A DNA stretch of 63,914 bases from positions 1 to 63,914 of the forward strand of contig JAFXAR010000030.1 in NCBI GenBank assembly GCA_017516885.1, given 5' to 3'. Positions within the stretch are counted from its first letter, which is position 1; the number at the start of each line of letters is the position of its first letter. The position numbers were made by a program, and so were the translations under genes. Positions 52,142 through 60,954 of the stretch are shown here, piece after piece. The notes under the pieces are model-generated. The model did no database searches and was not told the DNA's origin. It saw only the letters and a list, made by a program, of their open reading frames with translations. The stretch is from Bacteroidaceae bacterium. GTDB taxonomy: Bacteria > Bacteroidota > Bacteroidia > Bacteroidales > Bacteroidaceae.

Positions 52142-54307
52142 TTAGTACTGGTCTTCCGGTTTTGTCGGGTCGGAGATTATTTTGGTTGGTACAATTTCAA
52201 GATAGTCCTGGTTGAACTCGTTGAGCTTGCCCTTTGTGTCCTCTGTCACGTCCTTGAAGCGCAGCCAGTGGTCGCCCTTTGAAAGGCGGTATGTGCCTAC
52301 GATTTTGCGGATTGCGAGGATTGATTCGCGCATGCTGTTCTTTTCCTTTGTAAGGTGACAGCTTGCCGGTCCCTTCATGAATCCGCGGTTACGCATCGCC
52401 TTGTCGTTTTCCTTCACTTCCTCTTCGGACATTCCCTCTTCATCAAACCAGCCGATGGTTGTCTGGTTGTCGGTGCTGTTGGTCATGTCGACGGGGATGC
52501 CGCAGATATTGCCGTCAAGATAGAACTGTGCTACACCGCGGGCGTCTGACTGGCCGAAACCGAAGCGGATTTCATAGTTTCCTGCAGGAACGTACGGCAA
52601 GCGGTACTGGAAATCGTATTTTCCAGTTACAAGCAGCTCGTCGCCCATGAAGTTTACATAGCCTCCCAGGCCGGTTGCGTGCGGGCGAAGGTAGTAGACG
52701 TGCGAATCGGTGTTGTTGATTTTAAGACGCTCGCTGAATCCGTCGGGGATGTATGTCATTGTGTATTCGTCCTGTGGCGCCCAGCGAACTCCGTTGTTTG
52801 TGAGTTCGGGGAAGAGTGATGATGAATCCCAGCGCATGCGTTCGTTGAGGATGTTTCCGGCCATTTCCTCCTCGTTATATATGAGGATGCGGTCGATTGT
52901 GTGGATGATGCCGTTAATTGCTCCCTGGTTGAAGTCCTCAAGGCCGGGGCGCTTTTTGGTTGTGGCAGCGCGCTCAACGACAACATTTATGTAGTATTTC
53001 ATGTTGGGGTTGTTGCACTTTGTTCCCATTTCCTGGGCGTAGTTGATGACAATCTCCTGCTTGAGGGCGTTTCCTTCTTCGCTTCCGTAAGGGTAGTAGA
53101 GCGATTCGTTTGTGAATGGCTTGGTCACTTTAATCATTGTGTAAGGAAGCATTGTCTCAAAATAGTCGTATCGGTCGAACTGTCTTGGGAGGTTTATTTC
53201 AGAATCAAAGTCCTTGTGGTTGTAGTTCTCCATGATGAAACCGCCGCTGCCGGTTGAAGAGCTGTAGAGCAGCTGGCGGTCAATGATGTGGTATGCCACA
53301 AACTGGTAAAGAGGGTTCTTGGGGTTCTTGTAGTCGCCCAAAGCCTCTGTTCCGTACCATGCAGAAGCAAGTTTCTCAAGCTGCTCGTAATTGTCTATTG
53401 ATATGCCTAAGTGGTTCTTTGTGGGGTCGGCAAGCAGATCGTCGCTCTCTACAAGCAGGGTGAAGCGCTTTTTGTGCTCCTCGGGGTAGGGCGGCTGCTG
53501 ATTCTGTGTCTCAAACCGAGGACCGTACAGTGTATTGTCGTAATTGGGGTCAATTTCGTGTTCGCTTAATACTTCGTCAAGGCCTGTGACCTTGAGTGCG
53601 CTTGACATTACGCTGAATGACGGGTGTGAGTTCAGAAGCTCGTGGGTGTTGTTGCTTGATGGCGAGAGCACGGCGTCAATGACCTGTACATAGCCGTTCT
53701 CCTTTTCAAGGTCCTGCTCTATGATGCGTGCGCTGTTGTTAAGCAATGGGAATACACGGCCAAGGCTGTCTGTAATCCATTCTACAGTTGTAAATCGGCG
53801 GTTCATGGTGCTCTTTGGGAATGCGCCCTCGCTGATGTCGGTTGTCATATAGCCCATCTCAATGATGTGGTTCTTTGCAATCTCTGTAGCCATGCTGTCA
53901 GAGAGTTCGTCAAGGTTGGGCGAGTGTATGCCGGTTCTGTAGATAGGATAGGTGGGGTCTTGCGCGTTCAATTCAACGCTTTCGGCATATTTGTTGTACT
54001 CGCTTGCGATGAATGCCTCCACTGCGTTGTTTGTGGGTGCAAAGCAGGTGTATGAACCGTAAGTTGAAAGGGTCTTAAGCACGCTTCCCGATGTCTGCTT
54101 TCCAATTTTTGCCTTTTGGAGGATTGTTGTGAAGTGGCTGAATCTTTCGGGGTTGTTCTCAAGATAGCCCGAAATAAGTTCGCCTTCAAATGTGAAGCGG
54201 TTCTTCTCTTCAACTTCATCGTCACAGCTTACGAAGGAGATGCCAGAGAAAACTGTTAAGGCCACTAATGCCCAGGCCTTCAAGTTTTTTCCAAATGTCT
54301 TGTTCAT
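52142..54307 (-). CDS. Fasciclin (FAS1) domain surface lipoprotein, paralogue 2
   Basis: 721 residues. The lipoprotein signal ends GISFVSC followed by DDEVEEK (surface-export-like acidic run). Same architecture as the 47925 gene: two FAS1 domains (LKTLSTYGSYTCFAPTNNAVEAFI...; LLESDDLLAD region to RILIYNEEEMAGNILNERM) and a C-terminal carbohydrate-binding-like beta module (YDFQYRLPYVPAGNYEIRFGFGQSDARGVAQFYLDG). Extra loops (about residues 100-115 and 415-425) account for the added length. Likely an adhesin or glycan-binding surface protein. A minus-strand TATTTTTG box at 54376-54383 gives a ~65-bp leader. Confidence 0.88.
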   Translation of the reverse strand: MNKTFGKNLKAWALVALTVFSGISFVSCDDEVEEKNRFTFEGELISGYLENNPERFSHFTTILQKAKIGKQTSGSVLKTLSTYGSYTCFAPTNNAVEAFIASEYNKYAESVELNAQDPTYPIYRTGIHSPNLDELSDSMATEIAKNHIIEMGYMTTDISEGAFPKSTMNRRFTTVEWITDSLGRVFPLLNNSARIIEQDLEKENGYVQVIDAVLSPSSNNTHELLNSHPSFSVMSSALKVTGLDEVLSEHEIDPNYDNTLYGPRFETQNQQPPYPEEHKKRFTLLVESDDLLADPTKNHLGISIDNYEQLEKLASAWYGTEALGDYKNPKNPLYQFVAYHIIDRQLLYSSSTGSGGFIMENYNHKDFDSEINLPRQFDRYDYFETMLPYTMIKVTKPFTNESLYYPYGSEEGNALKQEIVINYAQEMGTKCNNPNMKYYINVVVERAATTKKRPGLEDFNQGAINGIIHTIDRILIYNEEEMAGNILNERMRWDSSSLFPELTNNGVRWAPQDEYTMTYIPDGFSERLKINNTDSHVYYLRPHATGLGGYVNFMGDELLVTGKYDFQYRLPYVPAGNYEIRFGFGQSDARGVAQFYLDGNICGIPVDMTNSTDNQTTIGWFDEEGMSEEEVKENDKAMRNRGFMKGPASCHLTKEKNSMRESILAIRKIVGTYRLSKGDHWLRFKDVTEDTKGKLNEFNQDYLEIVPTKIISDPTKPEDQY

Positions 54308-54696
54308 ATTCGTTAGTTTTTAAGTTTTATTTCCTTAATTTGGCGCTATTATTTTTATAATAACCTATTATTTCCCAAAAATACAAATTATATTCTTATT
54401 GTCCAAAATATTTTTATACACTTTTTTCTTCTTTTTTGCAATTTAGGTTTTTGTAGCAGCTTTCCATTGTTTTTCTTGTCATTAACGTACTCTCTTATAT
54501 TGTTTAGACGTACTTTATGCGCTAAAATTTCTCTCTTTACAATTTTTAACACAGGAGGTTTGAAAATAATGCTTTAAAAGTTTGGCAGATAAAATAAAAT
54601 GATTGTATATTTGCAATGGTTTCAGAAATGAATTGCGGACGCAATGAATTTGAGGCCCGAAAAAAAGAATTATTAACGGCTTAAAATATTAGAATT
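54308..54696. other. Divergent intergenic region, fasciclin 2 / rubrerythrin
   Basis: 389 bp, very AT-rich, without a gene. It contains the minus-strand TATTTTTG box (54376-54383) and the + strand TATATTTG box (54606-54613) for the rubrerythrin gene. No recognisable operator or RNA. Confidence 0.65.
54606..54613 (+). promoter_or_regulatory. Bacteroidota -7 box (TATATTTG) for rubrerythrin
   Basis: A TAnnTTTG match 83 bp upstream of the ATG at 54697. Confidence 0.6.
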
Positions 54697-55245
54697 ATGA
54701 AAAAGTTTATTTGTTCAGTATGTGGTTATATTCATGAAGGTGATTCAGCTCCCGAGCGTTGTCCAATGTGCAAGGTTCCTGCAGAGAAGTTCAACGAGAT
54801 GCAGGAGGGTAACGGCAAGCTTGAGTTTGTCCAGGAGCATGTAATTGGCGTGGCAAAGGGCTGCGACGATGAGATGATAAAGGACCTTAACAACCACTTT
54901 ATTGGCGAGTGCACCGAGGTGGGCATGTATTTGGCAATGAGCCGCCAGGCCGACCGCGAGGGCTATCCCGAAATTGCAGAGGCTTTCAAGCGCTATGCAT
55001 GGGAGGAGGCTGAGCACGCGGCAAGGTTTGCAGAACTTTTGGGCGATGTTGTTTGGGATACAAAGACTAACCTTGAGAAGAGAATGAATGCTGAAGCGGA
55101 GGCAAACTCAGACAAGTACCGCATTGCAAAGCGCGCCAAGGAACTGAACTTGGATGCTATCCACGATACTGTTCACGAAATGGCAAAGGACGAGGCTCGT
55201 CACGGCAAGGGCTTTGAGGGCTTGTTCAACCGCTACTTCAAGTAA
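54697..55245 (+). CDS. Reverse rubrerythrin (rubredoxin domain first, diiron domain second)
   Basis: 182 residues. An N-terminal rubredoxin-type Fe(Cys)4 site (CSVCGY at 6-11, CPMCK at about 24-28) is followed by a ferritin-like diiron domain with ExxH-type ligands ([39 protein letters not shown]). The order is inverted relative to classical rubrerythrin, which defines the 'reverse' type. Known role: NADH-dependent H2O2/O2 reduction in anaerobes. A strong monocistronic terminator lies 163 bp downstream, leaving a long AT-rich 3' region. Confidence 0.93.
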   Translation: MKKFICSVCGYIHEGDSAPERCPMCKVPAEKFNEMQEGNGKLEFVQEHVIGVAKGCDDEMIKDLNNHFIGECTEVGMYLAMSRQADREGYPEIAEAFKRYAWEEAEHAARFAELLGDVVWDTKTNLEKRMNAEAEANSDKYRIAKRAKELNLDAIHDTVHEMAKDEARHGKGFEGLFNRYFK

Positions 55246-55407
55246 CCGGAATGTTACTATGAAAAACAATTAAAGATATTTCCAACGATTACAGCAACTA
55301 AAAAATACAACAACTAAGAAGACTAAATTTAAATTAACAGCTAAGAAATTCAGAGACTATTCATAGTGATTGTTTTAGTAAGTAAATAGTGTTTTAAATG
55401 TGTTTTG

Positions 55408-55446
55408 CGCGCCGGCTGCAGTGATGCACCCGGCGCGATTTTTTAT
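55408..55446 (+). terminator. Terminator downstream of rubrerythrin
   Basis: Stem CGCGCCGG / CCGGCGCG (55408-55415, 55430-55437) then ATTTTTTAT. It lies 163 bp past the rubrerythrin stop; 55246-55407 contains no gene. Confidence 0.85.
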
Positions 55447-55505
55447 CCGCTTTCAGCAATGGCTGTTGAAGGAGGAGCTTTTTGAAAATTGTTTATAGCA
55501 GTCTC

Positions 55506-55880
55506 TTATTTCAGGAATACAAAGTATACGGCAAGGACAAGAAAAAGTACCGCAACCAGATGATTCCATTGCAGTGTTTGCCCTTTAAAGAGCACTGATA
55601 CTATAACACCGAACACAAGGCATGATATTACCTCCTGTATTACTTTTAGCTGCACTAACGAGAATGGCCCTCCGTTTATATCGGAGCCTATTCTGTTGGC
55701 AGGAATGAGGAACGAGTACTCCAGCAGTGCGATGCACCAGCTTATGAGTACAATGAGCACGATTGAGGTGTTTGACGAGATAATTTTCATCTCCTGCAGC
55801 TTGAGGTTGCCGTACCAGGCAAGCGTCATGAATGTGTTTGAGATTATGAGCAGGACGAGGGTTAGGATTGCTTTTGACAT
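55506..55880 (-). CDS. DMT family small membrane protein (DUF486)
   Basis: 124 residues, four TM helices. The family pattern is NTFMTLAWYGNLKL, ISWCIALLEYSFLIPANRIG, FSLVQLKVIQEVISCLVF and WNHLVAVLFLVLAVYFVF. DUF486 proteins resemble half-size DMT transporters and probably dimerise; the substrate is unknown. It is 12 bp downstream of ttcA on the same strand and likely shares its transcript. Confidence 0.88.
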   Translation of the reverse strand: MSKAILTLVLLIISNTFMTLAWYGNLKLQEMKIISSNTSIVLIVLISWCIALLEYSFLIPANRIGSDINGGPFSLVQLKVIQEVISCLVFGVIVSVLFKGQTLQWNHLVAVLFLVLAVYFVFLK

Positions 55881-55892
55881 TTCTTATTATTT

Positions 55893-56648
55893 TTATTTGT
55901 TTTTGTCTAATTTTGGCGGCAGCAGATTGGCTTGTATGTTGCTCATTGCTCCCCAAAGGTTGTAGCGTGCTTCGGGGTTAAGGGATTCGAGATGTGCGAG
56001 AAGGTCCTTCATGCTTTTGCGGTTTGAACTGTTCTCGTGAGGGCAGTTCTTCTCTTGTGGGGGAAAGCTGCTCTCTGTTGCGTATGCTTCTACATCTTTT
56101 TCGTTGACAAGGCATAGCGGGCGTATTACGGTAATTGGGAATTTGTCCATTTTCATTACCGGTGACATTGCGCTGAAAGCGCCCTGAAATGTGATGTTCA
56201 TGAGCATGGTTTCAATGAAGTCGTCCATGTTGTGCCCAAGCGCAATTTTGTTGCATCCAAGTTCCTGCGCAAGCGTGAAAAGTGCCTTGCGGCGATTCCA
56301 AGAGCAGAGAAAGCAGGGCGATTTGCGCGTGTCGGTACTTGCGTCGAAACCGCTTTCAAGAAGATGGAAGCCAACGCCGTTCTCTTTGCAGAATGCTGCA
56401 AGGTAATCAATGTTTGCCTTGTAAGGAATATTTGACATGGTTACATGTGCTGCAACAACCTCTATGCGCGGCTTGAATATTCTGCTCCTTTCGGCCAGCA
56501 GCTGCAGCAGGGTAAGGGAGTCCTTTCCGCCTGACAGCGCGATTAGTATTTTGTCGCCGTCTTCGAGCATGGAGTATCCTATTGTGGCTTTGCCGAACTG
56601 TTTGTTTATGCTTTTGTAAAGGCGTTGCTGTTCAGTGAATTTTGGCAT
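55893..56648 (-). CDS. ttcA: TtcA-family tRNA 2-thiocytidine synthase (PP-loop ATPase)
   Basis: 251 residues. PP-loop SGGKDS near residues 34-39, CFLCSW (CxxC that holds the Fe-S cluster), NKIALGHNMDDFIETMLMN, and a third Cys region NCPHENSSNRK. TtcA thiolates cytidine-32 of certain tRNAs using an ATP-activated adenylate and a [4Fe-4S] cluster. The start MPKFTEQQRLYKSINKQFGKA is the usual N-terminus. It diverges from the TPR/PD40 gene across a family B repeat. Confidence 0.92.
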   Translation of the reverse strand: MPKFTEQQRLYKSINKQFGKATIGYSMLEDGDKILIALSGGKDSLTLLQLLAERSRIFKPRIEVVAAHVTMSNIPYKANIDYLAAFCKENGVGFHLLESGFDASTDTRKSPCFLCSWNRRKALFTLAQELGCNKIALGHNMDDFIETMLMNITFQGAFSAMSPVMKMDKFPITVIRPLCLVNEKDVEAYATESSFPPQEKNCPHENSSNRKSMKDLLAHLESLNPEARYNLWGAMSNIQANLLPPKLDKNK

Positions 56649-56800
56649 GTTTTGCAGTGGTTCGTTATTCGCGCCGCGAAGTTAATGAAAATAACGCTTG
56701 CAGGATTGATTGGGGTGCCGTTTTTTTCTTTATGGATACGATATTTTCTTAAATTATATAAAATAAGTGGCGTTTGAATTTGCAGGTAGCAAAATATTAG

Positions 56801-56892
56801 TATATTTGCGTTGAGCGCGAATGTAGCCTGCACTCGCTGTGAAAAATATTCAAGCAAGCTTGATATTTCTTGCTCGTTTGTTGCTATATTTG
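56801..56892 (+). repeat. Family B repeat: one 84-bp unit between two TATATTTG boxes
   Basis: TATATTTGCGTTGAGCGCGA recurs at 56801 and 56885 (period 84). Between lies ATGTAGCCTGCACTCGCTGT, the hairpin TCAAGC-AA-GCTTGA and CTTGCTCGTTTGTTGC, as in the array at 11088-11264. The second box is 85 bp upstream of the next gene's ATG and is the best visible promoter. Confidence 0.85.
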
Positions 56893-56976
56893 CGTTGAGC
56901 GCGAAATTTGCGGTAATGGCACACTTAAGGCCGGAATGTTAAGAACGGCCGGGGTTATGATTTGAATTTGCAGAAA

Positions 56977-58404
56977 ATGAAAAGAGCATCTTTTATATTG
57001 TTTTTCGCTATGCTTGCTCTGTTTGCAGCTGCCCAGAGCAGGGACAAGGCAAAGAAACTCTTCAATTCAGGGAAGTTTGAGGAGGCTAAGCCTATGTTTC
57101 AGAAGCTGCTGAAGGGCAGTCCCAGGAACAGCGAATATAACTATTGGTATGCGGCTTGCTGCATTGAAACCGGCGATACGGTTGAGGTTTTGGATATGCT
57201 TGAATTTGCGGCATCGCGGAAAATAGTGAATGCTTACCGTTATTTGGGTGATTATTATTACGGAAAGAGCAATTTTCCAAAGGCAGAGGAAAATTACAAT
57301 GCTTTCCTTGAAAAGACAAAGGTCGATTCATTGCGCCTGGAGTACTCCAAGAGGGCAGTAAAGGCAAGCGATGCGGCAAGAATGGTCAAGAATACCGAGA
57401 ATGTGTGCTTTGTAGACAGCTTTGTTGTCAGCAAGGATAACTTCCTTGCGGCATACAGGGTGGGAAATGATGTGGGCCGAATAACAAAAAATTCAATATA
57501 CTTCAAGGACGAGGCGTTGCCGGGATTCCTTTATGAGACCGAAAGGGGAATGGATATTTTCTTCTCCGATTACGACGAGAAGACTGATTCGCTGATGAAG
57601 ATTTATCATAATAGCAAGACCGACGGCGAATGGGGCTCTCCAAAGATGCTTGCCGGCTTCAACACTTTTGGCAATGATGATTATCCGTTCATGGCATCCG
57701 ATGGTGTGACGCTCTATTTTGCGAGTGACGGCAATGGGTCTATTGGCGGCTATGACATTTTTATGACGCGCATGGATACTGAAAGCGGGAGTTTCTTGCG
57801 TCCCGATAACATTGGAATGCCTTTTAACTCTACGGCAAATGATTACATGCTTGTAATAAACGAGGTTGCGAACTTGGGCTGGTTTGCCACTGACCGCAAT
57901 CAGCCCGAGGGGCTTGTGTGCGTGTATGTGTTTGTGCCTAACGAGAGCAGGGTTAAATATGACTATGAGGCTTTGGGCTATGAGAAAATGGCTTCTTATG
58001 CTGCTATTGCGTCAATTGCCGATACTCAGGCTAATGAGAATGTAGTCAGGAAAGCGCGCCAGCAGATGGCTGTTCTCATTTATTCGCACGAGGAAGAGAG
58101 TGAGGGCGAAGATTTTCTGTTTGTCATTGACGATATGCGGGATTATACCAAGCTTAATGACTTTAGGAGTGAAAAGGCTAAGAAGATGTTTGTGGATTGG
58201 CGCAAGCGCACGGCGCAGCATCAGCAGGACTTGAAGGCGCTTGAACTTAAGCGTGATGCTTATGCCGATGCGGGAAAGGCCGAAAAGCAGCGAATGGGCA
58301 GCTCAATCCTGGAACTTGAGGGCAGGGTGGAGAGACAGCACACTGAACTTGAGCGTATGGAATGGGAGATAAGGCGTCTTGAACATGAGGTATTATATAA
58401 ATAA
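56977..58404 (+). CDS. Exported TPR / PD40 beta-propeller-like protein of unknown function
   Basis: 475 residues from the ATG at 56977 (an in-frame TTG at 56962 is less likely). The signal peptide ends LFAAAQ. TPRs occupy about 25-125 (AKKLFNSGKFEEAKPMFQKLLKGSPRNSEYNYWYA). A WD40-like PD40 segment covers about 165-310 (MDIFFSDYDEKTD; YPFMASDGVTLYFASDGNGSIGGYDIFMTRMD; LGWFATDRNQPEG). A C-terminal coiled coil (about 390-475) ends in a Glu/Arg-rich helix. The first two parts recall the T9SS/OmpA-family PorE type, but no OmpA peptidoglycan domain is present. Gap to nfeD is 8 bp. Confidence 0.75.
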   Translation: MKRASFILFFAMLALFAAAQSRDKAKKLFNSGKFEEAKPMFQKLLKGSPRNSEYNYWYAACCIETGDTVEVLDMLEFAASRKIVNAYRYLGDYYYGKSNFPKAEENYNAFLEKTKVDSLRLEYSKRAVKASDAARMVKNTENVCFVDSFVVSKDNFLAAYRVGNDVGRITKNSIYFKDEALPGFLYETERGMDIFFSDYDEKTDSLMKIYHNSKTDGEWGSPKMLAGFNTFGNDDYPFMASDGVTLYFASDGNGSIGGYDIFMTRMDTESGSFLRPDNIGMPFNSTANDYMLVINEVANLGWFATDRNQPEGLVCVYVFVPNESRVKYDYEALGYEKMASYAAIASIADTQANENVVRKARQQMAVLIYSHEEESEGEDFLFVIDDMRDYTKLNDFRSEKAKKMFVDWRKRTAQHQQDLKALELKRDAYADAGKAEKQRMGSSILELEGRVERQHTELERMEWEIRRLEHEVLYK

Positions 58405-58412
58405 CAGATATT

Positions 58413-58886
58413 ATGGAAATTGCAATAACGGTTCTTTTAGTGCTGTTGGCAACTGTGCTGCTTACGGTTGAGATTGTTTTTATTCCCGGTTTCGGGGTTG
58501 CGGGCATTGTTGGCGTAATAGCGATGCTGGCATCGGTTTTCTATGCCTTCTTTGTGGTTGGCAACATTGCCGGGTGGATAACAGTGATAGTTCTTGCCCT
58601 TCTTTGCGTTGCACTGTTTCTGTGGGCGCTTTATGGCAAGTCGCTCGACAAGCTGGCATTGAAAAAGAATATCAGTTCAAAGGTAAATGAGATTGAGGAG
58701 GGACGGTTTGCTGTTGGCGACCGTGGAGTGGCAAGGACGCGCCTGGCTCTCATTGGCGAGGCTGAAATCAACGGAGTGGTGGTTGAGGTGAAGTCGGAGC
58801 GCGGGTTTATAAATGAGAATGAGCAGATTGAGATTATAAGAATTTCCGGGTCGGTTCTCTATGTGAAAAGGGCTGGCGATGAGTAA
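58413..58886 (+). CDS. Short NfeD-family protein (NfeD1b type)
   Basis: 157 residues. Two to three TM helices (ITVLLVLLATVLLTVEIVFIPGFGVAGIVGVIAML; GWITVIVLALLCVALFLWALY) precede a C-terminal OB-fold (VGDRGVARTRLALIGEAEINGVVVEVKSERGFINENEQIEIIRISGSVLYVKR). The N-terminal ClpP-like protease domain of long NfeD is missing, as expected for the short type. Such proteins pair with flotillin-like SPFH proteins in membrane microdomains. floA follows 30 bp later. Confidence 0.88.
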   Translation: MEIAITVLLVLLATVLLTVEIVFIPGFGVAGIVGVIAMLASVFYAFFVVGNIAGWITVIVLALLCVALFLWALYGKSLDKLALKKNISSKVNEIEEGRFAVGDRGVARTRLALIGEAEINGVVVEVKSERGFINENEQIEIIRISGSVLYVKRAGDE

Positions 58887-58916
58887 AATAAGTGTAACAG
58901 AATAATAATAAGTTTT

Positions 58917-59885
58917 ATGGAACCTAACAATGTTTATCTGGTTGGCGGAGTGGTTGTTGGAGTAGTGCTGTTCCTGGCAATATTCTTCCACTATGTGCCT
59001 TTCGTGCTTTGGCTCTCGGCCAAGGTGTCGGGCGTGAGAATTTCTTTGATGCAGCTTTTCCTTATGCGCATTCGCAATGTGCCGCCTTACGTTATTGTAC
59101 AGGCTATGATTGAGGCGCACAAGGCCGGGCTTGAGAGCATTACGCGCGATAGCCTTGAGGCTCATTATCTTGCAGGTGGCAATGTTGAAAGGGTGGTGCA
59201 TGCTTTGGTGTCGGCCTCTAAGGCTAATATTGAGCTTTCGTTCCAGATGGCTACTGCCATTGACCTTGCCGGACGTGATGTGTTCGAGGCTGTGCAGATG
59301 TCGGTTAACCCCAAGGTGATTGACACTCCGCATGTGACGGCTGTGGCTAAGGATGGTATTCAGCTCATTGCCATTGCGCGTGTTACGGTGCGTGCAAATA
59401 TTAAAAGGCTTGTCGGCGGTGCAGGCGAGGATACTGTGCTTGCGCGTGTTGGCGAGGGCATTGTATCGTCTATCGGTTCTTCGGAGAATCATAAGGCGGT
59501 GCTTGAGAATCCAGATTCAATATCAAAGCTTGTGCTCAGCAAAGGCCTTGATGCCGGCACTGCATTTGAGATTCTCTCGATTGACATTGCCGACATTGAC
59601 ATAGGCAAGAATATTGGCGCTGCGCTTCAGATTGACCAGGCAAATGCTGACAAGAATATTGCTCAGGCTAAGGCCGAAGAGCGCCGTGCAATGGCTGTGG
59701 CTCTTGAACAGGAGAACAAGGCTCGTGCGCAGGAGGCACGCGCGCATGTGATTGAGGCTGAGGCTGAGGTGCCAAAGGCTATGGCGGAGGCGTTCCGCAA
59801 TGGCAACCTTGGCATAATGGATTACTATCGCATGAAGAATATTCAGGCCGATACCGCCATGCGTGACAATATTGCAAAGGAATAG
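58917..59885 (+). CDS. floA: Flotillin-like protein FloA (UPF0365/YqfA)
   Basis: 322 residues. An N-terminal membrane hairpin ([28 protein letters not shown]) is followed by an SPFH domain ([88 protein letters not shown]) and an Ala/Glu-rich coiled coil ([42 protein letters not shown]). It scaffolds functional membrane microdomains. It forms the standard nfeD-floA operon here. Confidence 0.95.
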   Translation: MEPNNVYLVGGVVVGVVLFLAIFFHYVPFVLWLSAKVSGVRISLMQLFLMRIRNVPPYVIVQAMIEAHKAGLESITRDSLEAHYLAGGNVERVVHALVSASKANIELSFQMATAIDLAGRDVFEAVQMSVNPKVIDTPHVTAVAKDGIQLIAIARVTVRANIKRLVGGAGEDTVLARVGEGIVSSIGSSENHKAVLENPDSISKLVLSKGLDAGTAFEILSIDIADIDIGKNIGAALQIDQANADKNIAQAKAEERRAMAVALEQENKARAQEARAHVIEAEAEVPKAMAEAFRNGNLGIMDYYRMKNIQADTAMRDNIAKE

Positions 59886-59967
59886 GAAACTGATTAAATA
59901 TAAACAGCCTCAGAATTTGTTTTAAATAAGTTGATATGTTGATGTTGAACTAAAAAAACTGATAATT

Positions 59968-60846
59968 ATGAAGCGTTATTTTCCACCTTCGGAACTGCTC
60001 ATTGAACCAAACGGAGCGGTTTATCATTTGGGAGTAAAGCCAGAACAGCTGGCCGATAGGGTTATTCTTGTTGGCGACCCGGGACGTGTGCCTTTGGTGG
60101 CGTCGTTCTTTAGTGAACAGGAGTGCGATGTTCAGCACCGTGAGTTCCGTACAATTACCGGCACTTACGAGGGCAAGCGAATTACGGTTGTTTCAACCGG
60201 AATAGGCTGCGACAATGTGGACATTGTAATGAATGAGATTGACGCTCTTGCTAACATTGATTTTGAGACTCGCTACGAGAAGGATACAGTGCGCCGCCTG
60301 CAGATTGTGCGCATTGGCACTTGCGGAGGTCTTCAGCCGCATACTCCTGTGGGCACATTCATCTGCTCGGCAAAATCGGTGGGCTTTGACGGCCTTCTGA
60401 ACTTCTATGCCGGACGCAACGAGGTGTGTGACCTGCCTATGGAGCGAGCATTGCTTAATCATTTGGGGTGGAGCGGAAATATGTGCCAGCCTGCGCCTTA
60501 TGTTATTGCTGCCGACGCGGAGCTTATTGAACGCATTGCAAAGGATGACATGGTGCGCGGTGTCACAATTGCCTGCGGAGGTTTCTTTGGCCCGCAGGGA
60601 CGCCGTCTGCGTGTTCCGCTTGCCGACCCTCATCAGAATGAGAAGATTGAGTGCTTCAATTATCAGGGGCAGCAGATTACCAACTTTGAGATGGAGAGCT
60701 CGGCTCTTGCCGGCCTTGCTGCGCTAATGGGGCATCAGGCTGTTACAGTGTGCCTTGTTATTGCTAACCGCCGTGCAAAGGAGGCAAATGTTGACTATGG
60801 TGCGAAGATGAATGAACTCATAAAGAGTGTGCTCGACCGCATTTAG
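59968..60846 (+). CDS. Nucleoside phosphorylase (uridine phosphorylase family)
   Basis: 292 residues. VILVGDPGRVPLVASFF is the phosphate-binding N-terminal loop of the NP-I family. Further conserved parts are TGIGCDNVDIVMNEIDAL, RIGTCGGLQPHTPVGTFI and FEMESSALAGLAALMGHQAVTVCLVIANR. It probably cleaves uridine (or another nucleoside) to base and ribose-1-phosphate for salvage in the cytoplasm; specificity is not certain. It is a separate unit 82 bp after floA, ended by the hairpin at 60889-60930. Confidence 0.88.
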   Translation: MKRYFPPSELLIEPNGAVYHLGVKPEQLADRVILVGDPGRVPLVASFFSEQECDVQHREFRTITGTYEGKRITVVSTGIGCDNVDIVMNEIDALANIDFETRYEKDTVRRLQIVRIGTCGGLQPHTPVGTFICSAKSVGFDGLLNFYAGRNEVCDLPMERALLNHLGWSGNMCQPAPYVIAADAELIERIAKDDMVRGVTIACGGFFGPQGRRLRVPLADPHQNEKIECFNYQGQQITNFEMESSALAGLAALMGHQAVTVCLVIANRRAKEANVDYGAKMNELIKSVLDRI

Positions 60847-60888
60847 TGCTGCGTCGGGCTTTGGCAGTGGAGTGTTTGATTACAGAGA

Positions 60889-60935
60889 ATGGGCTGCATC
60901 GGAATGGAGATTTTTGATGCAGCCTTTGTTTTTAT
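60889..60935 (+). terminator. Terminator after nucleoside phosphorylase
   Basis: Stem GGCTGCATC / GATGCAGCC with T-rich tail (TTTGTTTTTAT) shortly before mnmE. Confidence 0.75.
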
Positions 60936-60954
60936 AAGATAAAGCAGATAAAGT

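Noticed and set aside
56977-58404. T9SS PorE component
   Set aside because: TPR and PD40 parts fit, but the OmpA-like peptidoglycan-binding domain and carboxypeptidase-regulatory-like domain are missing, so only a distant resemblance is claimed.
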